7,146 nucleotides of DNA from Amphritea sp. (GTDB lineage Bacteria; Pseudomonadota; Gammaproteobacteria; Pseudomonadales; Balneatricaceae), in NCBI GenBank assembly GCA_018067325.1, contig JAGPUU010000038.1:1-7146 (forward strand), read 5' to 3'. The position numbers were made by a program, and so were the translations under genes. The notes under the pieces were generated by a model. That model did no database searches, was not told where the DNA came from, and was given only the letters and a program-made list of their open reading frames with translations. Below, one piece after another: positions 1-5,562 of the stretch (position 1 is the stretch's first letter; the number at the start of each line of letters is the position of its first letter).

Positions 1-46
1 TTCATAACGTTTATGTCTCACCAATCACACTTTAGGAAACGAATTA

Positions 47-673
47 ATGCCTTTCGATATTACTGCGGTTATCAGCATCATGGGGCTGTCTGCCGTAGGT
101 GTTTTCGCCGTTTCAGGCGCACTGGATGCCGCACGTCAGAAAATGGATATTCTGGGCCTGATGTTGATCGGCACCGCAACCGGGCTGGGCGGCGGCACTC
201 TGCGCGATGTGCTGCTAGGTAAACTACCGGTATTCTGGATCCGTGAACCTATCTGGATCATCATCTGCCTGCTCGCCTCAGCTGTTACCTACTTTATTGC
301 ACCTAAACTGGCTTCGCGAACACGCGCACTAATCTGGATGGATGCGGTTGGTCTTGCCCTGTTTGCTGTCGTGGGCACAGAGATCGCGCTGAAGTTTGGC
401 ACATCGCCCCTGATTGCGGTCTGCATGGGGGTTATGACCGGCAGCTTTGGCGGTATCGCCCGGGACTTGCTCTGTGGCAGCAACCTGACGCTGATGAATG
501 AAGAGCTATATATCACCCCTATGCTGGTCGGATCGGTTACCTATCTGATACTCAACACCTTAAACCTGCCCTACAGCTATGACCTGATGGGGGGCTTTCT
601 GGTCGCGTTTATTCTTCGAGCGCTGGCCATTCAGTTCCATATTAAATTGCCGAATATGTATCGAAAGAGCTGA
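47..673 (+). CDS. TRIC/UPF0126 (YicG-like) inner-membrane protein
   Basis: This 208-residue integral membrane protein is predicted to sit in the inner membrane. It shows the internal duplication typical of the bacterial TRIC (trimeric intracellular cation channel, formerly UPF0126) family. The first repeat covers about residues 12-64 with the glycine-rich motif GLGGGTLRDVL (46-56). The second covers about 98-155 with GSFGGIARDLL (132-142). About seven hydrophobic segments can be counted, and the length fits the family norm of around 205 residues. Bacterial TRIC homologues form K+-permeable channels in structural studies, but the physiological role of YicG-type members is poorly defined; a transport role here is family inference. 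The ATG at 47 is preceded by AGGA at 34-37, a reasonable Shine-Dalgarno. A longer-looking frame from 13 is a shadow. The gene ends before a bidirectional terminator and converges on the next gene; its promoter lies outside the window. Confidence 0.93.
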   Translation: MPFDITAVISIMGLSAVGVFAVSGALDAARQKMDILGLMLIGTATGLGGGTLRDVLLGKLPVFWIREPIWIIICLLASAVTYFIAPKLASRTRALIWMDAVGLALFAVVGTEIALKFGTSPLIAVCMGVMTGSFGGIARDLLCGSNLTLMNEELYITPMLVGSVTYLILNTLNLPYSYDLMGGFLVAFILRALAIQFHIKLPNMYRKS

Positions 674-727
674 GCCTCGTTAAGCTTTAAACAGCGGGTC
701 AACTGACCAGTGGTTTACTCGAATAAA

Positions 728-754
728 AAAAGGCGAACACTAGGTTCGCCTTTT
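728..754. terminator. Bidirectional rho-independent terminator
   Basis: AAAAGGCGAAC (728-738) pairs perfectly with GTTCGCCTTTT (744-754) around a 5-base loop. The A run on the left (725-731) becomes the U tract for transcripts on the minus strand, and the T run on the right serves the plus strand. It lies between two convergent genes, so it can end both the TRIC-family gene and the dioxygenase gene. Confidence 0.88.
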
Positions 755-791
755 ACATCAGTTTCTCTACCGACCTGTTTTCCTTACTGCC

Positions 792-1613
792 CTACCACTC
801 ATTCAACACCGCCCCGGGAAAATGCTCCCTTAGAATTCGGTTCTGAAACTGATCATTGAAACGACAATTGATAATGATGATAAACCGCTCGAATGGCTGA
901 CTGGTATCCAGGGGTTTCAGACTGCTAACACTGTGATAGATCTGATCGTCCTTAATATGCAAAATCTCTCCCGGGGCCAGATCTGCCGAGATGATCTCTT
1001 GCCGCCCCTGCTTATCAAACGATAGCGAGCTGGTCGCACCGCTGACGTTTTCACGATTTATCACCAGTACACTGAGAAACTGACTGCCATCCTTATGGAT
1101 ACCCTGCCCCTGTAATGGGTCGGTTAATTCATCTCCCCGTACGCCATTTATCTGCATCAGAATCGGTTCACCCGGTTGGATATCCCACAGGTCGGCCCAG
1201 CCTTTGATAAAACTACTCACATCATCCCGCTGAATAAATTGATCTTCCAGGGGCGCGTAATGGCGAACTTTATCGGCCATAGTATCAGCGTCATTGAAGG
1301 CTCCACCCTGCGCCATCGGGCAACCGGCTAACACGCGGGGCTCACCTGACTGATCCAGATAGAACCAGGACATCCGTTTCCAGCGGGTATCTACATAGGG
1401 ATCACGGGGGAGCTGTTTCAGATGTGGCAGCCAGCCCTGTAGATCTATGCGGTTATCAACATTGGTTCTGCTCCAGTTATCACCACGGACTTCTTCATAC
1501 ACCCGGGCATCCCAATAACGCCTTTGACGTTGGTGAATAGCCTGTTGAGCTATTGGCTGCGGTGGAATTTGCAGGTGGTTTTGCGAGACGTTGTTTGCTA
1601 TAAAAGTTTCCAT
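792..1613 (-). CDS. Fe(II)/2-oxoglutarate dioxygenase, PF10014 (2OG-Fe_Oxy_2) family
   Basis: This predicted cytoplasmic oxygenase has 273 residues. Using the start chosen here, the metal triad is visible as H173-x-D175 (in GIHKDG) and distal H227 (in IYHSVSS), with R243 (in PFERF) a likely 2-oxoglutarate carboxylate ligand. The stretch ING..GIHKDG....LVINRENVSGATSSL is typical of the PF10014 family, which includes Bacillus L-isoleucine 4-hydroxylase (IDO) and related free amino-acid hydroxylases. The substrate here is unknown; amino-acid hydroxylation is family inference. The frame is open to 1715, but an ATG at 1613 is preceded by AGGAGTGA (1621-1628 on the minus strand), and the extra 34 codons run through a strong RNA hairpin, so the start at 1613 is preferred. 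The gene is divergent from a GNAT acetyltransferase and ends 37 bp from the shared terminator. The first 30 or so residues are Gln/Asn-rich and poorly conserved in appearance. Confidence 0.87.
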   Translation of the reverse strand: METFIANNVSQNHLQIPPQPIAQQAIHQRQRRYWDARVYEEVRGDNWSRTNVDNRIDLQGWLPHLKQLPRDPYVDTRWKRMSWFYLDQSGEPRVLAGCPMAQGGAFNDADTMADKVRHYAPLEDQFIQRDDVSSFIKGWADLWDIQPGEPILMQINGVRGDELTDPLQGQGIHKDGSQFLSVLVINRENVSGATSSLSFDKQGRQEIISADLAPGEILHIKDDQIYHSVSSLKPLDTSQPFERFIIIINCRFNDQFQNRILREHFPGAVLNEW

Positions 1614-1620
1614 AAAATTG

Positions 1621-1628
1621 TCACTCCT
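1621..1628 (-). promoter_or_regulatory. Shine-Dalgarno deciding the dioxygenase start
   Basis: On the minus strand the sequence reads AAAGGAGTGACAATTTTATG, a strong AGGAG core 10 bases upstream of the ATG at 1613. No comparable site precedes the longer-frame start at 1715, so this site argues for the shorter protein. Confidence 0.75.
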
Positions 1629-1641
1629 TTGCGCTGGTAAA

Positions 1642-1660
1642 TAGCTGCTTTTTTTTGCAG
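1642..1660. other. CTGC/GCAG mini-hairpin around an A8/T8 run
   Basis: Between the leader hairpin and the Shine-Dalgarno of the dioxygenase, minus-strand RNA contains CTGC, eight A residues, then GCAG. A 4-bp stem with an 8-base loop is weak. It may be chance, but it lies where an alternative fold to the main leader hairpin would be expected. Confidence 0.25.
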
Positions 1661-1668
1661 TCCATAAA

Positions 1669-1700
1669 ACAAGAGGCCCGACACTATCCGGACCTCTTGT
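1669..1700 (-). promoter_or_regulatory. Leader hairpin upstream of the dioxygenase gene (possible attenuator or 5' stabiliser)
   Basis: Minus-strand RNA pairs 1700-1689 (ACAAGAGGTCCG) with 1680-1669 (CGGGCCTCTTGT) over 12 bp with an 8-base loop. The one non-Watson-Crick position is a U-G wobble on the minus strand but an A-C mismatch on the plus strand, so the structure favours minus-strand RNA. It is followed by TTTTAT (the last T of the arm plus TTTAT), giving an intrinsic-terminator shape about 40 bases upstream of the Shine-Dalgarno. It could attenuate transcription. If transcription begins just upstream, it could instead cap the 5' end of the mRNA. Confidence 0.6.
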
Positions 1701-1705
1701 CTCTA

Positions 1706-1735
1706 TTTGTAGCAATTAAAACGATCGTTTAGAAA
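1706..1735 (-). promoter_or_regulatory. Candidate weak promoter for the dioxygenase with an operator-like spacer
   Basis: On the minus strand TTTCTA (1735-1730) and TACAAA (1711-1706) are separated by 18 bases. They match the sigma-70 boxes at about 3/6 and 4/6 positions. The spacer contains the perfect palindrome AAACGATCGTTT. Weak boxes with a palindrome between them fit a regulated promoter, but box quality alone would not support this call. Transcription from here would begin near the base of the leader hairpin. Confidence 0.3.
1719..1730. promoter_or_regulatory. Perfect 12-bp palindrome, candidate operator
   Basis: AAACGATCGTTT is its own reverse complement. The right half with its next base, ATCGTTTA (1724-1731), recurs exactly at 1740-1747, 16 bp further on, and AAACGAT recurs at 1841-1847 immediately before the GNAT start codon. 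The cluster lies between two divergent genes, as a regulator site controlling one or both would. The binding protein is unknown. Confidence 0.45.
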
Positions 1736-1847
1736 CACTATCGTTTATTCGCTATAACCCGTCTGGATTGACACCCCGGAACAGACTGAGCAAAGCAGAT
1801 TTATCTAAAGGATTTTTCGGCAACGTTTCTAACTAAGGAAAAACGAT

Positions 1848-2348
1848 ATGGATTTCATTCAAACCAAGAATTGTGAATACCGATTGCGACCAGGAACGCC
1901 TGATGATGCAGGCCTGGTCGTCGAATACATGAGAAAACTCGGTGCTTATCAGAAGATGCTGGATAAAATAACCGCCACTGAAGCTGACATTCATCGGTTA
2001 CTAAGCGAGAAAAAAGGTGAAGTGGTTTTTGCCGAACTTGAGGGTGAGACCGTCGGATTTATCTATTTCTACCAAACCTCTTCGGCCTTCACTGGGCAGT
2101 CAGGGCTGTATATTGATGGTTTCTTTATCGATCAACCTGTTCAGTCAAAAGGGCTTGGCAAAACAATGATCGCCTATCTATCAAAACTGGCACTACAGCG
2201 CGGATGCCAACGACTAGAATGGGGCTGCCTGGACTGGAACGAACCCGCCATCAGCTTCTATCGGAACATGGGGGCTTATAGCGTGGATGAGATGACAATC
2301 TATCGCTTCACTCCGGAGCAACTGGCAATGAACGCAGCTGATTTTTAA
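1848..2348 (+). CDS. GNAT-family N-acetyltransferase, SSAT-like
   Basis: This 166-residue predicted cytoplasmic acetyl-CoA-dependent acyltransferase has the GNAT acetyl-CoA pyrophosphate loop QSKGLG (99-104) after the strand GLYIDGFFID (86-95), and the C-terminal motif DWNEPAISFYRNMGA (129-143). The arrangement of GAYQKM near 32-37, the YIDGFFI strand and WNEPAISFYRNMGA resembles spermidine/spermine and thialysine acetyltransferases (SSAT1/SSAT2), so a polyamine, diamine or lysine-analogue substrate is a reasonable guess. Many bacterial members of this clade act on other amines. The ATG at 1848 follows TAAGGA (1834-1839) with an 8-base spacer. The gene is divergent from the PF10014 dioxygenase, hinting at shared control or linked chemistry. 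No clear intrinsic terminator follows it before the regulator gene 91 bp downstream. Confidence 0.88.
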   Translation: MDFIQTKNCEYRLRPGTPDDAGLVVEYMRKLGAYQKMLDKITATEADIHRLLSEKKGEVVFAELEGETVGFIYFYQTSSAFTGQSGLYIDGFFIDQPVQSKGLGKTMIAYLSKLALQRGCQRLEWGCLDWNEPAISFYRNMGAYSVDEMTIYRFTPEQLAMNAADF

Positions 2349-2372
2349 CCATTCAACCTCACCTCCCATCCT

Positions 2373-2400
2373 TTGGTTCACCTGAACTTAGGGGTACACT
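2373..2400 (+). promoter_or_regulatory. Weak candidate promoter for the AraC-family regulator
   Basis: TTGGTT (2373-2378) and TACACT (2395-2400) are separated by 16 bases, matching sigma-70 boxes at 3/6 and 4/6. The imperfectly spaced palindrome GTTCA-CC-TGAAC (2376-2387) overlaps the -35 position, and a small hairpin ACTGAG-TCT-CTCAGT (2398-2412) follows. These could belong to an autoregulated promoter; each element is short and could be chance. Confidence 0.25.
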
Positions 2401-2439
2401 GAGTCTCTCAGTTTCAAGGCCTTTTGGTACAGAGTGAGC

Positions 2440-3498
2440 ATGGACGAAAATACCCGACAGAAACAATCTGCAGCAGTCGATAGTAAGCAATCATCAACCG
2501 TCGTTGGTGGCTGGTCTGTCGCTGTCGGACGTGCTCTGGATTCGCTGGGCTACAACGGCGCTCAACTCTTACATGCTGCCGGTGTGGATATCTCGCAAAA
2601 GCGCGATACCGATGTGCGCTTCAGTTCTGACCACACCCGTACCCTTTGGGCATTGGCATTAAACGAAACAGGCCAGGAGGATATCGGTTTACAGGTGGCC
2701 CGGTATGTCTGCCCGACTACGTTTCATGCACTGGGCTTTTCGCTATGGGCCAGTAACAGCCTGTTCGATGCCCTACAGCGAATGGTTCGTTTTGATCTGT
2801 TACTCAATGATGGTTGTAGTCTGTCACTCAGTAAGTCAGGCCCGGATAGTTTTGCTTTCTCGATGGAGATAAAAGAGTCTGACCACCAGCCGTTGGTTGT
2901 TGCTGAGGGAATCGATTATTTTCTCGGCGCGATAGTCAAAATGTTCCGCGATATGTCTGATCAAAGCTTTTCTCCCCTCTCGGTGAAATTCTCACGCATA
3001 GCGCCGGCTAATCCTGAGTCGTGGGAAAACTATTTTCAATGCCCCGTCAGTTTTGGTGAACCCGATAACGGCCTAGAATTAAGTGCTGCGCAATTAAATG
3101 AGCATCTGCCGACGGGTAATAGTCTGCTGGCTGAACAAAATGACAAGCTGGTAGAAGACTATCTGCAACGATTACAAATGGCTGACCTGGCCGGCCAGGT
3201 ACGCAATACACTGATCGATCTGATGCCTCTGGGACTAACCACTTTAGACGCAGTCGCTACTGAGTTAAATATGGTGCCCCGTACCCTGCAATATAAACTC
3301 AGCCAATCTGGCACGACGATTCAAAAACTACGTGACCAGATCCGTGAAGAACTGGCCCGCAAGTATCTGCAACATTCCCGGCAGAACATTACCCAGATCG
3401 CTTACTCACTAGGGTTCTCCGACCCGGCCCATCTCAACCGAGCTTTCAAGCGCTGGACCGGAGAGACGCCCACTGCGTTCCGCGCTCGTCACCTTTAA
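2440..3498 (+). CDS. AraC/XylS-family transcriptional regulator
   Basis: This predicted cytoplasmic DNA-binding regulator has about 352 residues. The N-terminal half (about 30-210) looks like the Arabinose_bd-type ligand-binding domain PF12625 found in OruR-like regulators. Counting from the GTG, the C-terminus carries the two helix-turn-helix units of AraC proteins: LTTLDAVATELNM...RTLQYKLSQSG at 268-293 and NITQIAYSLGFSDPAHLNRAFKRWTG at 318-343. The second is the most conserved segment of the family. Two starts are possible: GTG at 2434 and ATG at 2440, two codons apart. The ATG is preferred because AGAG (2431-2434) is spaced 5 bases from it; neither has a strong ribosome site. The gene lies immediately upstream of hpaD in the same orientation, and a 21-bp direct repeat in front of hpaD makes it the obvious candidate activator. 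Its ligand is unknown. Confidence 0.9.
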   Translation: MDENTRQKQSAAVDSKQSSTVVGGWSVAVGRALDSLGYNGAQLLHAAGVDISQKRDTDVRFSSDHTRTLWALALNETGQEDIGLQVARYVCPTTFHALGFSLWASNSLFDALQRMVRFDLLLNDGCSLSLSKSGPDSFAFSMEIKESDHQPLVVAEGIDYFLGAIVKMFRDMSDQSFSPLSVKFSRIAPANPESWENYFQCPVSFGEPDNGLELSAAQLNEHLPTGNSLLAEQNDKLVEDYLQRLQMADLAGQVRNTLIDLMPLGLTTLDAVATELNMVPRTLQYKLSQSGTTIQKLRDQIREELARKYLQHSRQNITQIAYSLGFSDPAHLNRAFKRWTGETPTAFRARHL

Positions 3499-3508
3499 AC
3501 AATCATTT

Positions 3509-3592
3509 ACCACAGAGAACACTGAGGACACCGAGATAAAGCATTAACTCTTATCCAAGCCCTTCCTCTGTGCTCTCGGTGCTCTCCGTGGT
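3509..3592. repeat. Imperfect palindromic repeat, copy 1
   Basis: The left arm (3509-3535, beginning ACCACAGAGAACACTGAGG) and right arm (3566-3592, ending CTCTCCGTGGT) are reverse complements at 21 of 27 positions, separated by 30 bp. Both arms are made of CAGAG/CTCTG-like words. Similar 'CACAGAGGACACAGAG' palindromes are familiar to me as dispersed intergenic repeats in several proteobacterial genomes, so this is probably a family member rather than a local structure. Transcribed as RNA it would form a long hairpin after the AraC-family gene and might help end its transcript. Confidence 0.7.
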
Positions 3593-3608
3593 GAAAACCT
3601 CTTACTCA

Positions 3609-3692
3609 CATATATCACAACCTAGAATACCAAGATAAATCATTGGCTCTTTCCTGAAGCCCTTCCTCTGTGCTCTCTGTGTCCTCTGTGGT
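3609..3692. repeat. Palindromic repeat, copy 2 with decayed left arm
   Basis: The segment 3629-3699 repeats 3530-3600 with a period of 99-100 bp: both contain AGATAAA.CATT, then AAGCCCTTCCTCTGTGCTCTC, then GTGGTGAAA. The right arm (3666-3692) matches the reverse complement of the first copy's left arm at 22 of 27 positions, better than the first copy's own right arm. The expected left arm near 3609-3632 is barely recognisable (ATCACAACCTAGAATACC). The left boundary given is approximate. Confidence 0.6.
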
Positions 3693-3710
3693 GAAACGCT
3701 CTCTAATGTC

Positions 3711-3746
3711 TTAAATGGTAAAAGCTTTGCTTTAAATGGCAAAGGC
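3711..3746 (+). promoter_or_regulatory. Direct-repeat operator, probable AraC-family activator site for hpaD
   Basis: TTAAATGGTAAAAGC (3711-3725) and TTAAATGGCAAAGGC (3732-3746) match at 13 of 15 positions and begin exactly 21 bp apart, two helical turns. AraC/XylS-family activators commonly bind two direct half-sites about 21 bp apart with the downstream one touching the -35 region. Here the second repeat ends 17 bp before a TATACT -10 box, covering the -35 position. The regulator gene sits directly upstream, so I infer that it binds here and activates hpaD. Confidence 0.65.
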
Positions 3747-3769
3747 ACTCAGCCAACCCTCCGTATACT
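3741..3769 (+). promoter_or_regulatory. Candidate activator-dependent promoter of hpaD
   Basis: TATACT (3764-3769) is a good sigma-70 -10 box (5/6). At the matching 17-bp spacing the -35 position reads AAAGGC, which has no useful match to TTGACA. A good -10 with a poor -35, the latter covered by the direct-repeat operator, is the signature of an activator-dependent promoter. Transcription would start near 3776, giving a leader of about 70 bases with a small hairpin (CGGCTTT/GGAGCCG, 3785-3804) before the Shine-Dalgarno GAGG at 3835-3838. Confidence 0.55.
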
Positions 3770-3844
3770 CGCTTCATATCGAAACGGCTTTGCTTTTGGA
3801 GCCGCACAATCGAATAACAAAAAAACAAGTAATTGAGGTGAGTT

Positions 3845-4732
3845 ATGGGCGAAGTAGTACTGGCAGCGAAAGTGACACATGTTCCTTCTATGTTTATTTC
3901 TGAACAGGAAGGCCCTCTTCATGGTATCCGCGATGCCGCGATTGAAGGTCTGCGTAAGATTGGTGATCTGTGCCGTGAGCGTAAAGTAGATACCATTGTT
4001 ATTGCCGATACCCATTGGCTGGTAAACGCTGGATTCCACATCAACGCCAAGCCTGACATGTCCGGTGTATTCACCAGTACTGAGTTCCCTCACTTCCTGA
4101 ACAATATGGAATACAGCTATACCGGCGACCCTGAACTAGGGCAACTGATCGCTGAAACGGCTACCAAAAGCGGTGTCACCACCCTTTGCCATCATGAAAT
4201 TGACACCCTGGAAATACAGTACGGAACTCTGGTTCCACTTCGCTACATGGGGATCGACAAAGATATAAAAGTCGTTTCTATCGCAGGCTGGATGTACGAC
4301 GCAGATCTGGAAGAGTCTAAGGTTGTGGGTGAAGCTATCCTAAATGCGGTGAAGAAGTCCGGCAAGCGGGTTGCCTTTCTGGCGAGTGGATCGCTCTCGC
4401 ACAGAATCCCACCGAATAAAGTTGTCGGCGACTACTTGTTCAAAATCAGCCGTCCTCTGAATCAAGAGATTGACCTGATGGTATTGGATATGTGGAAGCA
4501 GGGTCGCACTAAAGACTTCCTTGATATCATGCCTAAATACGCTGAAGACTGTTCCGGAGAAGGCGGTATGCATGACACCGCTATGCTATTTGGCCTGCTG
4601 GGCTGGGATAAGTATGAAGGTGAAGCTGAGATCATGACCGAGTACTTCCCAAGCTCGGGCACCGGGCAGTGCAATGTTGTATTCCCGCTTATGCCATCAG
4701 AAAAGCCTGATTACACTGTTCACCCGGTATAA
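3845..4732 (+). CDS. hpaD: 3,4-dihydroxyphenylacetate (homoprotocatechuate) 2,3-dioxygenase, class III extradiol
   Basis: This enzyme opens the ring of 3,4-dihydroxyphenylacetate between C2 and C3 to give 5-carboxymethyl-2-hydroxymuconate semialdehyde, the ring-cleavage step of the 4-hydroxyphenylacetate meta pathway, in the cytoplasm using Fe(II). The sequence follows E. coli HpaD closely throughout: an AAKVTHVPSM start, DTHWLVN (55-61), GTLVPLRYM (127-135), LASGSLSHR (179-187), GEGGMHDTAMLFGLLGWDKY (238-257) and SSGTGQCNVVFPL (270-282). The LigB-type metal ligands appear intact as H12, H57 and E239, with H186 the likely acid/base histidine. At 295 residues it is about a dozen longer than E. 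coli HpaD, the excess being a C-terminal tail after FPLMP. The ATG at 3845 follows GAGGTGAG. No other hpa pathway gene is adjacent; the neighbours are an AraC-family regulator upstream and a convergent ABC operon downstream. A related catechol substrate cannot be excluded. Confidence 0.9.
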   Translation: MGEVVLAAKVTHVPSMFISEQEGPLHGIRDAAIEGLRKIGDLCRERKVDTIVIADTHWLVNAGFHINAKPDMSGVFTSTEFPHFLNNMEYSYTGDPELGQLIAETATKSGVTTLCHHEIDTLEIQYGTLVPLRYMGIDKDIKVVSIAGWMYDADLEESKVVGEAILNAVKKSGKRVAFLASGSLSHRIPPNKVVGDYLFKISRPLNQEIDLMVLDMWKQGRTKDFLDIMPKYAEDCSGEGGMHDTAMLFGLLGWDKYEGEAEIMTEYFPSSGTGQCNVVFPLMPSEKPDYTVHPV

Positions 4733-4745
4733 CGCTAACCTAGTT

Positions 4746-4789
4746 GTGAATAAAACCTGATAGGGTCACCTGCATCAGGTTTTATTCAC
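4746..4789. terminator. Perfect 16-bp hairpin, bidirectional terminator
   Basis: GTGAATAAAACCTGAT (4746-4761) and ATCAGGTTTTATTCAC (4774-4789) are exact reverse complements around a 12-base loop. The TTTTATT/AATAAAA segments within the arms supply U-rich stretches for both directions. It lies between hpaD and the oppositely oriented ABC operon, so it probably ends both transcripts. Confidence 0.82.
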
Positions 4790-4818
4790 GCTCCCATTCA
4801 CTCTAACTCACAACAACC

Positions 4819-5562
4819 TTACTGAGAGTCTCCCTCCAACAAGCCTGAATGCTCACTTAGCATCTGCGCTTTCCATTGCTGAAAAGCGTTATCCTCGCTA
4901 TGCCTAGGCCTTTGAATACCAATCACCTTATCCAGTACTACTCTTCCCGGGGCTGATGAAAGAAACAGAACCCGATCTGCCAATTGAATCGCTTCATTAA
5001 GATCATGGGTGACGAACACAACCGTAGGCTTATGCTCTTGCCACAGCTCTAGTAACAAATCACGTAGGCGTTGTGCATTCGGCGCATCCAACGAAACAAA
5101 AGGCTCATCAAGCAATAACAGTTCAGGTTGAGTCAGAAAAGCACGGGCAATGCTCACCCGGCGCTGCATACCGCCGGAAAGCTGTTTCGAATAGCTGGTA
5201 GACTTCCCACTCAGGCCAACCCGGGTCAATATAGCTTCTATCTGCGTATCGCTGACTTTCGGCATAACCAAACGTAAATTTTCAGCGACGGTCAGCCAGG
5301 GCATCAACCTGGGCTGCTGGAAGATGTAGCCGATTTTGCAGGGAGGCCTACCCGCCATAGAGCTACCGTTGTAGAGAACCTCGCCGGGGTCACTTTTTTC
5401 CAGCCCAGCAATCATATTCAACAACGTACTTTTACCTGCCCCTGAAGGCCCTACCAGAGCAACAAATTCGCCTTTAGAGACGCTAAAGTCTAACCCTTCC
5501 AGCACTCTTTCAAGACTGTTTGGGTAAACTTTGCTCTGAATGGATATATCAAGACTGACCAT
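4819..5562 (-). CDS. ABC transporter ATP-binding protein, nitrate/sulfonate/taurine (NitT/TauT) type
   Basis: This 247-residue cytoplasmic ATPase powers the importer encoded with it. Motifs, counted from the start chosen here: Walker A GPSGAGKST (38-46), Q-loop FQQPRLMPWLTVAENL (Q82), signature LSGGMQRR (128-135), Walker B LLLLDEPF (148-155) and the H-loop histidine in VTHD (H186). RLMPWLTVAEN is typical of SsuB/TauB/NrtD/ThiZ-like ATPases, but the subfamily does not fix the substrate. A GTG at 5568 would add two residues; the ATG at 5562 is preferred because GGGG (5568-5571) is spaced 5 bases from it. The start lies 14 bp inside the permease gene, so the two are translationally coupled. This is the last gene of the operon and ends near the shared terminator. 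Confidence 0.92.
   Translation of the reverse strand: MVSLDISIQSKVYPNSLERVLEGLDFSVSKGEFVALVGPSGAGKSTLLNMIAGLEKSDPGEVLYNGSSMAGRPPCKIGYIFQQPRLMPWLTVAENLRLVMPKVSDTQIEAILTRVGLSGKSTSYSKQLSGGMQRRVSIARAFLTQPELLLLDEPFVSLDAPNAQRLRDLLLELWQEHKPTVVFVTHDLNEAIQLADRVLFLSSAPGRVVLDKVIGIQRPRHSEDNAFQQWKAQMLSEHSGLLEGDSQ

Noticed and set aside
289..516. Minus-strand open frame of 75 codons inside the TRIC-family gene
   Set aside because: It lies wholly antisense to a gene with clear family motifs, has no ribosome site I can see and no recognisable protein features.
697..708. Small inverted repeat GGTCA-AC-TGACC after the TRIC-family gene
   Set aside because: A 5-bp stem with a 2-base gap is too short to form a hairpin, and a much better terminator follows within 20 bp.
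1768..1800. TTGACA (1768-1773) as a -35 box for the GNAT gene
   Set aside because: The hexamer is perfect, but positions 16-18 bp downstream read CAAAGC-like sequence with no -10 match; the nearest TATCTA (1802-1807) is 28 bp away. It could still matter with an activator, but I do not call a promoter.
3509..3699. CRISPR array
   Set aside because: Only two diverged units with palindromic arms and similar 'spacers' that are themselves part of the repeat; no cas genes.
3749..4093. Minus-strand open frame of 114 codons overlapping the hpaD start and promoter
   Set aside because: It is antisense to the conserved N-terminus of hpaD, the translation resembles no family, and the frame is explained by codon use of the real gene.
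4340..4674. Two antisense open frames (77 and 70 codons) inside hpaD
   Set aside because: Both mirror a strongly conserved coding region and lack start signals.
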